DNA of 10,327 nucleotides from a bacterium. Its GTDB lineage: Bacteria > Patescibacteriota > Minisyncoccia > Ryanbacterales > 2-02-FULL-48-12. The position numbers and the translations under genes are program-made. The stretch covers positions 1-10,327 of the forward strand of contig SBBS01000077.1 of assembly GCA_005239605.1 (NCBI GenBank). Reading direction: 5' to 3'. Under the pieces are notes generated by a model, which did no database searches, was not told the origin of the DNA, and worked only from the letters and a program-made list of their open reading frames with translations. Positions 4,772-10,327 of this stretch are shown piece by piece; within the stretch, counting starts at the first letter, position 1, and the number at the start of each line of letters is the position of its first letter.

Positions 4772-6651
4772 TCCGGATTCATTTCTCCCAACCCTTTATA
4801 GCGCTGAATGTTAAATCCTTTAAACTGTTCTCCTATTCCGCTCTCCACTTCAGACAACTGTTCTTCATCAATAAGAGGATTTTCGTCTTCTTCCTTCACT
4901 TTGAATTTTGAACTTTGAACTTTGAACTTGCTTTGCATTTCTTTCAACACGAGTTCTTTTTGAGCATCCGAATACGCATAGCGAAATTCCCGCCCGCGGC
5001 TTATTTTATAAAGCGGCGGCTGGGCTATGTATAAAAACCCCGCTTCCACCACCGGTCGATAATAGCGGTAAAACAGCGTCAAAAGAAGCGTGCGAATATG
5101 AGCGCCGTCCACGTCCGCATCGGTCATGATAATGATTTTATGATAGCGGATTTTTTCTATGTTAAACTCCTCCGCGATGGCCGCCCCCAACGCGATGACC
5201 AGTGATTTTATTTCTTTTGAGGTAAGCATCTTATCAAGCCGCGCGCGCTCTACATTCAAGATTTTTCCGCGAAGAGGCAAAATCGCCTGTGTTCTGCGAT
5301 CTCGCGCGCCCTTGGCGCTGCCTCCGGCGCTATCGCCCTCCACAATGAATATCTCCGATTCTTCCGCGCTTTTTGATTGGCAATCCGCGAGCTTGCCGGG
5401 CAACGTCATGCCATCTAATGCCCCCTTGCGCAAAATTGTCTCTTTTGCGGCTTTGGCGGCTTTGCGCGCCTTTGAGGCGAGAATTACTTTGCCGGCAATA
5501 GCGCGGGCATCCGCGGGGTTTTCTTCCAAATACATCGCAAACGCATCCGCAAAAAAAGATTCCACCGCGGTGCGCGCTTCGGGGTTTCCCAATTTTGACT
5601 TTGTTTGCCCTTCAAACTGCGTTTCTTTGAGTTTTACTGAAACAATAGCGGTAAGCCCTTCACGCGCATCTTCCCCGATTAAGTTTTCTTCGTCTTGCTT
5701 CAAATAACTATTTTTTCGCGCATAGTCGTTCAATACGCGCGTAAGGGCGGTGCGAAACCCGGTGATATGCATGCCGCCTTCGGGCGTGTGAATATTGTTG
5801 GCAAACCCCAGCTCGCGCGCTTGCAAGTCATCGGCATACTGCAGGGCGATCTCAATCTGAACTTCGTTTACCATGCGTTCCGCGTAAAAAACAGTATCGT
5901 GAATGGTTGTGATGTCACGATTCAAATGCTTTACATACGATTTGATGCCGCCTTCAAAATAAAATGCATAGCGTTCGCCCGCCATCGACGCGTCTTTGGC
6001 GGCTCGCTGATCCGCAAATAAAATACGCACGCCTCGCGTAAGATACGCCTGCTGGCGCAACCTGCCAAGTACACGCTCTCCATTAAACTCAATCTCGCTG
6101 AATATCTGCGCATCCGGCTCAAATGTAACAACGGTGCCGTTTGCTCCGCATTTGCCGATTTTTTTAACATTCGCCTTTGGCTTGCCGCGCTCGTATTCCT
6201 GTGCATACAAGCTCCCGTCTTTGCAAACCTCCACCCGCATGTAACTGGAAAGCGCATTCACCACCGAAGCTCCCACGCCGTGTAACCCCCCGGAAACTTT
6301 ATACGCGCCGCCGCCGAATTTCCCGCCCGCGTGAAGCGTGGTCATAATGGTTTCCAACGCGGATTTTCTTGTCTGCTTGTGGATATCCACCGGAATACCG
6401 CGGCCATCGTCCGATACCCGCACGCGATTTTTTGGTAAGAGCGTAACCTCAATATTCTTTGCGTACCCCGCCATCGCTTCATCAATGGCGTTATCCACAA
6501 TTTCGGCCACCAAATGATGCAGACCATCCGGCCCCGTAGATCCGATATACATGCCTGGGCGTTTCCGCACCGGCTCTAGTCCTTCCAAAACAAAAATATC
6601 CTTCGCGCCGTAGTCGGATTTTTGCTCTTTTTCTTTGTCGTTTTTTGCCAT
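4600..6651 (-). CDS. gyrB: DNA gyrase subunit B
   Basis: 683 residues, complete, ending in the typical AKAVKNLDI. The GHKL ATPase domain has [11 protein letters not shown] (Glu50 catalytic base, Asn54 Mg2+), DDGRGIPVD (Asp81), [15 protein letters not shown] (lid) and QTKSKLGN (Lys351). The TOPRIM domain has [15 protein letters not shown] (Glu438), [11 protein letters not shown] and [12 protein letters not shown] (Asp511, Asp513 for metal). [20 protein letters not shown] (617-636) is in the C-terminal GyrA-interacting part. Together with GyrA (not in the window) it introduces negative supercoils. Its length is that of short GyrB proteins without the E. coli insertion. Residues 574-585 ([12 protein letters not shown]) are encoded by a heptamer DNA array. 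It is 123 bp downstream of pheT. An extended -10 lies 9 nt before the ATG. No clear terminator is seen after the stop. Confidence 0.98.
   Translation of the reverse strand: [683 protein letters not shown]
4899..4926. repeat. Heptamer tandem array, 4 units, inside gyrB
   Basis: On the plus strand CTTTGAA, TTTTGAA, CTTTGAA, CTTTGAA run without a gap (28 bp), followed by degenerate CTTGCTTTG. Three 7-nt units make 21 nt, so the encoded protein repeats every 7 residues ([11 protein letters not shown]). It sits in the variable linker between the TOPRIM core and the C-terminal RYKGLGEM motif. Confidence 0.8.
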
Positions 6652-6660
6652 AGCGCTCTT

Positions 6661-6669
6661 ATTTTACCA
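6661..6669 (-). promoter_or_regulatory. Extended -10 promoter element of gyrB
   Basis: On the minus strand TGGTAAAAT combines TG-N with a -10 (TAAAAT, 5 of 6). It ends 9 nt before the gyrB ATG. No -35 is recognisable at 16-18 nt, which extended -10 promoters can tolerate. AAGAG between the -10 and the ATG is a weak Shine-Dalgarno if the transcript starts early enough. Confidence 0.4.
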
Positions 6670-6696
6670 AAAACAAACTCGCATAGGGAGCTTGAC

Positions 6697-6731
6697 AAAC
6701 TGGAAACTTATAGCTGTAAACTTGCGGCTAT
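6697..6731. repeat. Degenerate 7-nt-period array in the gyrB-pheT gap
   Basis: Plus-strand units AAACTGG, AAACTTA, TAGCTGT, AAACTTG, CGGCTAT all carry CT at positions 4-5. This 123-bp gap shows no gene and no clear terminator after pheT. The array is weaker than those at 1595, 4899 and 9927. Confidence 0.4.
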
Positions 6732-6774
6732 TTCAGATCCCATCATTCGACGGGATGCGACAAGCCGGCACGAC

Positions 6775-8805
6775 TTATCGCACTTCCCACTCGAGATTCG
6801 TCTCGAGTGTTTTTGTTATCTTCTCCACAATCACGTTCACTTCTTTATCTTTCAGAGTTCTGTCGGGCGCCTGAAACACCAACCGGAACGCGAAATTCTT
6901 TTTGCCATCCGGCAATTCAGCTCCTTCATATAAATCAATCAAATCTGTATCCGCCAAAAGCGGGCCTCCGGTATTTTCAATAATATCTTCCACTTCCGCC
7001 ACGCGCGTATCAAGCGGCACCAACAGCGCGATATCGCGCATAACACTCGGGTATTTTGATACTTCTTTATAGCGAATTTCAGCGGAAGCCGCCTCAAACA
7101 GTTTTGTAAATGAAAGCTCAACTACCCCGCCGGCGCCGCGTATTCCAAATGTATCTCTCACCCGCGGATGAAGTTCTCCTAGTATGCCGATGGTCTTGCC
7201 ATCGGTTTTTATGTGCGCATATCGAAACGGATGAAAAAGGCGAGATAAACCCGCATCAGCGACATCAAAGTACATGTCATCAATGCCAAACGATTCAAAA
7301 AGCGCAGAAACTATTCCTTTTAATTCAAAGAAAGGGCTTATTCGCAAATCTTTTGTTAAAAACCCCAAAGCAATATGTTCCTCTTCAAGTTCCGCGGTGT
7401 CGCGGATACTGTTTGCAGAACGCAAAAAAATATTCCCCATCTCAAATACGCGCATCCCGTCTTGCTGTCGGTTTTTTTCAAACGCCGAAAGCAAGGAACC
7501 GGTAAGATGAGGACGAAGATATTTCATATCGGGGCGGAGCGGATTTAAAAGCGCAAGAACCTCACCCTGCCCCTTCGCAAGCTCTTTCTCGCGTTCTCCC
7601 GCAAACGCGTAGCTATATATCTCGCTGTATCCGAGCGCCGCAATCCGGTCGCGCGCACGCTCGCGGAATTTCTCACGCAAAGTATCCCCCGCCTCCCCAA
7701 ACGTAATATGCGGAGAGATCGGTTTTATGTTGGCAAGTCCGTACATGCGCGCAAGCTCTTCTATAAGATCTTCTTCCACTCGCAAATCCACCCGAACCGA
7801 TGGAACGCGCACCTTCATGTATTTTTTCTGTTTTGTTACGCCAAATCCAAGCCGCTTAAAAATGGAGATCATTTCTTTTTCGGTAAGAATAATTCCGAGC
7901 ACGCTGTTTGCCTTTTGCGCGCGAACGCCAATTATACGCTCGGGTATATTTTTTCCGGTATCTACCGCACCCCGAAGAATCTTTCCTCCCGCGATCTCCT
8001 GAATAAGCGAAACTGCCTCATTGCCGGCACGCACAGTGAGATTCGGATCAATTCCAACCCGAAAACGCACCGCCGCGTCGGTAAGTAAATTCACGCGCTT
8101 TGCGGTCAGCTCAATGGATTCCGGATCAAAGTTCGCGGATTCTATAATAATATTTTTAGTATTCTCGTCTATCTCGGCCCGCTTTCCACCCTTGATGCCC
8201 GCAAGCGCAAGAATACCTTCATTATCGGCTATCACTAGATCATGCGCATCTAATGTATACGTTTCTCCATCAAGTGTAATAAATTGCTCGCTCTCTTTGG
8301 CGCGCCGCACGATGATGCTCCCCGCAATTTTATCGGCGTCAAACACATGCAGCGGCTGAACCATATCCAGCATGACGTAATTTGCAATATCCACCACGCT
8401 GTTTATGGAATTGATGCCGCACGCCAAAAGGCGTTCCTTCAGCCACGCGGGCGCGGGACCAACATGTATATCTCTCATCATGCGCGCCGCATACCGCGGG
8501 CATCCTTGTTTGTCTTTTACATCTACCCGTATCAATCCTGCAACCGGTTCGCTAATTTCCTTGAAAGAGCGTTTTGGAATTTTACAAGGTTTTTGCAAAA
8601 TAGCGGAAAGCTCCCCTGCCACCCCGCGGTGTCCGGAAGCATCGGCAATGCGATTCGGAAGAATGTCAATGGAAAAAACAGTGTCGCGCCCCTTCTTCTC
8701 CACGCCTTCCACTTCAAAAGAATGCATAAGCAAAAGTTCTGCCACTTTTTGAGGCGGAGGCAATGAAGAAAAATAATCTTTGAGCCAGTTGTAGGAAAAT
8801 TTCAT
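6775..8805 (-). CDS. pheT: Phenylalanyl-tRNA synthetase beta subunit, short form
   Basis: 676 residues, about 120 fewer than E. coli PheT. It begins normally (MKFSYNWLKDYF, HSFEVEGVE) but goes directly to FSIDILPNRIADASGHRGVAGE, so the EMAP-like tRNA-binding insertion usually found after that first motif is missing. The B3/B4 editing domain is present (INSVVDIANYVMLDMVQPLH 135-154, FDADKI, LALAGIKGG), followed by B5 (LTEKEMISIFKRLGFGV, VRVDLRVEEDLIEELARMYG). The catalytic-like core comes next. The C-terminal anticodon-binding FDX-ACB domain runs from about 579 to 676 (YKEVSKYPSVMRDIAL to LEWEVR). It pairs with PheS as the (alpha-beta)2 enzyme charging tRNA-Phe. Its ATG overlaps the stop of the upstream small membrane gene by 4 bp (ATGA), indicating translational coupling. 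Confidence 0.97.
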   Translation of the reverse strand: MKFSYNWLKDYFSSLPPPQKVAELLLMHSFEVEGVEKKGRDTVFSIDILPNRIADASGHRGVAGELSAILQKPCKIPKRSFKEISEPVAGLIRVDVKDKQGCPRYAARMMRDIHVGPAPAWLKERLLACGINSINSVVDIANYVMLDMVQPLHVFDADKIAGSIIVRRAKESEQFITLDGETYTLDAHDLVIADNEGILALAGIKGGKRAEIDENTKNIIIESANFDPESIELTAKRVNLLTDAAVRFRVGIDPNLTVRAGNEAVSLIQEIAGGKILRGAVDTGKNIPERIIGVRAQKANSVLGIILTEKEMISIFKRLGFGVTKQKKYMKVRVPSVRVDLRVEEDLIEELARMYGLANIKPISPHITFGEAGDTLREKFRERARDRIAALGYSEIYSYAFAGEREKELAKGQGEVLALLNPLRPDMKYLRPHLTGSLLSAFEKNRQQDGMRVFEMGNIFLRSANSIRDTAELEEEHIALGFLTKDLRISPFFELKGIVSALFESFGIDDMYFDVADAGLSRLFHPFRYAHIKTDGKTIGILGELHPRVRDTFGIRGAGGVVELSFTKLFEAASAEIRYKEVSKYPSVMRDIALLVPLDTRVAEVEDIIENTGGPLLADTDLIDLYEGAELPDGKKNFAFRLVFQAPDRTLKDKEVNVIVEKITKTLETNLEWEVR

Positions 8806-9095
8806 ACCTTTCTATAAATTACATAGTAAAAGCCGTAAAAAATTAGCAGAAATGAAAACGCATTGGCAACATACGCCCACAAATCAACGGTGGGAAAACA
8901 ATCTCCTATTATTCCATTTATCTGAAAAGATTCTCCTGCTCCATGACTAATAAAGGGAAACCCTGATGTATCTCCACAATGATCAAAACTAAATAATTCA
9001 AAACCTTGAACGTTTTTGCCAGCAAAATAACCGGGCAACACAAATGCAGTATACCCCAAAATGACTATGATCAATGCATTAAAAAAATATTTCAT
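8802..9095 (-). CDS. Small two-helix membrane protein of unknown function between pheS and pheT
   Basis: 97 residues. Helix 1 is about 5-24 (FNALIIVILGYTAFVLPGYF) and helix 2 about 73-94 (YVANAFSFLLIFYGFYYVIY), with a positively charged tail YRKV. The loop between them (25-72) has two cysteines (40 and 66) and FDHCGDTSGFPFISHG and GDCFPTV; the tail charge suggests that it faces outward and could hold a disulfide. I recognise no family. The ATG is 3 bp after the pheS TAG, and its TGA overlaps the pheT ATG by 4 bp, so the gene is transcribed with both and probably translationally coupled to pheT. That tight fit and the membrane-type composition make it likely to be a real gene. Confidence 0.75.
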   Translation of the reverse strand: MKYFFNALIIVILGYTAFVLPGYFAGKNVQGFELFSFDHCGDTSGFPFISHGAGESFQINGIIGDCFPTVDLWAYVANAFSFLLIFYGFYYVIYRKV

Positions 9096-9098
9096 ACT

Positions 9099-10157
9099 CT
9101 AAAACTGTTCCAAAAACCGCAAATCCTGCGAACGAAACAGCCGAATATCGGGAATGCCGTATTTCATCATGGCTATGCGGTCAACGCCGATATCAAAAGC
9201 ATATCCCTGGCTTTGCAACGGATCGTACCCTGCCGCTTCAAAAACCTTCGGATTTACCATGCCCCCGGGCAGCACTTCAATCCACCCGGTTTGCTTGCAC
9301 ACCGAACACCCGCGGCCGCCGCACATCAAACACGCCATATCCAACTCAACCGACGGTTCGGTAAACGGAAAGTAGCTCGGACGCAAACGTGTTTTAACAC
9401 CGGAGCCGAACAATTTTTTCATCACCGTTTCCATCACCCATTTTAAGTTTGCAAGTGATGCATCCGGTCCCACCGCAAATCCGTCCATTTGGCAAAATTC
9501 AAATTCATGCGAAGCATCGGATGCTTCGCGGCGAAACACGTTGCCCGGCATAATAATCTGAAACGGCGGATTATGGGTTTCCATAAACCGAACCTGAATA
9601 GAAGTTACCTGGGTGCGCATAAGCAGGCGCGATGAAATATTTTTGCCTCTTTTTTTAATCGGCAAAGGTTCTTCCGCGAGCCACAGCGTATCTTGCATAT
9701 CGCGCGCGGGATGATGAGTCGGAAGGTTCAATGAATCAAAGTTATACCATTCAAGCTCCACCTCGGGGCCGCGCACCACGGAAAAACCCATCTTTCCGAA
9801 AATATCCTGAATCTCGCGCATCACAAGAGTGAGCGGATGAAGACTGCCCGTGTGATACTTCCGCCCCGGCTGGGTAACATCAATTTTTTCGGCAGCAAAT
9901 TTATGCTGGTGTTCCGCATCCTGCAGTTGCGACTTGCGATTTGCGATTTCAAGCTCCAACGTTTGGCGAAGCGCATTTGCTTCTTTTCCTTTTTCTTTCC
10001 GCTCGTCCGCGGACATATCCTTTAATCCGCGCAAAACCTCCGTAAGTTTCCCCGATCGGCCAATGTATTTTATTTCGGCATCCCGCAGCTGCGCAACGCT
10101 CTTTGCGCCCCGTATGGCAATAAAAGCTTCTTGTTTTAATTCTTCCAAATTCCGCAT
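9099..10157 (-). CDS. pheS: Phenylalanyl-tRNA synthetase alpha subunit
   Basis: 352 residues from ATG 10157 (MRNLEELKQEAFIAIRG), the usual PheS beginning. A longer frame from 10214 adds 19 residues (MAPFVKRLC...), but a -10-like box lies inside that extension, so I reject it. Residues about 1-85 form the N-terminal coiled coil. The class II core has HPARDMQDT (149-157), MRTQVTSIQVR (motif-like loop), FRREASDASHEFEFCQMDG (motif 2, from 208) and YAFDIGVDRIAMM (motif 3, about 319-331). Cys276, 279, 284 and 287 (CLMC and CSVC) form the zinc-ribbon-like insert seen in many bacterial PheS. PheS activates phenylalanine and transfers it to tRNA-Phe with PheT. It is the first gene of the pheS-small membrane protein-pheT unit. 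Confidence 0.97.
   Translation of the reverse strand: MRNLEELKQEAFIAIRGAKSVAQLRDAEIKYIGRSGKLTEVLRGLKDMSADERKEKGKEANALRQTLELEIANRKSQLQDAEHQHKFAAEKIDVTQPGRKYHTGSLHPLTLVMREIQDIFGKMGFSVVRGPEVELEWYNFDSLNLPTHHPARDMQDTLWLAEEPLPIKKRGKNISSRLLMRTQVTSIQVRFMETHNPPFQIIMPGNVFRREASDASHEFEFCQMDGFAVGPDASLANLKWVMETVMKKLFGSGVKTRLRPSYFPFTEPSVELDMACLMCGGRGCSVCKQTGWIEVLPGGMVNPKVFEAAGYDPLQSQGYAFDIGVDRIAMMKYGIPDIRLFRSQDLRFLEQF
9927..9947. repeat. Heptamer array, 3 units, inside pheS
   Basis: Plus-strand units TTGCGAC, TTGCGAT, TTGCGAT, with related flanking units CCTGCAG and TTCAAGC. The 21 bp encode residues 71-77 (IANRKSQ) in the N-terminal coiled coil of PheS, where extra sequence is easily tolerated. Confidence 0.55.
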
Positions 10158-10163
10158 ACATCC

Positions 10164-10193
10164 ATAATAATAGAATTGGATGCAAACGCACAA
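10164..10193 (-). promoter_or_regulatory. Possible promoter of the pheS operon
   Basis: On the minus strand TATTAT occurs twice, overlapping (10172-10167 and 10169-10164); the first ends 9 nt before the pheS ATG. A weak -35, TTGTGC (10193-10188), lies 15 or 18 nt upstream of the two boxes. Only 38 bp separate this -35 from MITE A. Confidence 0.35.
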
Positions 10194-10231
10194 CCGCTTG
10201 ACAAATGGCGCCAAAAAGAGAGATTGCTATG

Positions 10232-10327
10232 AGACCTGTCCCTTAATAAATTTTCGGCTAAAAATTCCCGAAATCTGGCCGGGGCTTGGTGAAAATTTCT
10301 TGCGTGAGCCCTGCTGGCGCTTCAAAA
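10232..10327. repeat. MITE A, right copy, inverted and cut by the window edge
   Basis: The last 96 bases match the reverse complement of 213-118 with 3 differences. It begins with the same AGACCTGTCCC terminus and the same internal hairpin sequence. The bases before it are TG/GA rather than TA. The remaining 65 bp would lie beyond the window. Confidence 0.85.

Noticed and set aside
5159..5707. Plus-strand open frame of 182 residues inside gyrB
   Set aside because: It is the antisense shadow of conserved GyrB codons, with no ribosome binding site or recognisable protein features.
6491..6499. DnaA-box-like TTATCCACA near gyrB, possibly an origin
   Set aside because: It encodes the conserved VDN of the GyrB ATPase motif. 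Only one other weak box (TTGTCCACA, 2885) is seen and there is no cluster, no dnaA and no AT-rich unwinding region.
8284..8766. Plus-strand open frame of 160 residues inside pheT
   Set aside because: It is an antisense shadow of the PheT N-terminal region, which is well conserved on the minus strand.
10158..10214. 19-residue N-terminal extension of PheS
   Set aside because: It does not look like PheS and contains the probable promoter; the start at 10157 gives the normal family N-terminus.

Overview
The window looks like a chromosomal segment from a Candidate Phyla Radiation (Patescibacteria) bacterium, most likely Parcubacteria-like. This is inferred from the proteins, not from a marker tree. 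PheT lacks the N-terminal EMAP tRNA-binding domain, no rplA follows rplK, spacing between genes is tight, most starts have little or no Shine-Dalgarno sequence, and short AT-rich 7-nt repeat arrays occur in and between genes.

Nearly all housekeeping genes are on the minus strand. From high to low coordinates they are pheS, a small two-helix membrane protein gene, pheT, gyrB, then secE, nusG and rplK, which ends at an intrinsic terminator (994-1019). PheS and PheT form phenylalanyl-tRNA synthetase, GyrB is the ATPase/TOPRIM subunit of gyrase, and SecE, NusG and L11 are the usual translocase, transcription and ribosome cluster. A plus-strand pair sits between gyrB and secE: a secreted PL1-like pectate lyase and a second exported protein of unknown function, whose 3' end runs antisense into gyrB.

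Mobile and repetitive DNA is dense for 10 kb. A 161-bp foldback element (MITE A, 53-213) recurs in inverted orientation at the right edge (10232 onward), so two inverted copies bracket the gene block. Next to the left copy is an IS3-family remnant with complete orfA and cut-off orfB, and then the 5' part of a tRNA-Leu(UAA). Between secE and nusG a GIY-YIG nuclease pseudogene is split near its start by a second foldback element (MITE B, 2420-2552). Four 7-nt-period arrays occur, in the nusG-rplK gap, inside gyrB, in the gyrB-pheT gap and inside pheS.

The most interesting signals are the inverted MITE pair with its IS3 junction, the recurring 7-nt arrays that have become protein sequence, and -10-like boxes 8-9 nt upstream of four minus-strand start codons, which suggests leaderless mRNAs. 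I found no clearly new defence or catalytic system.
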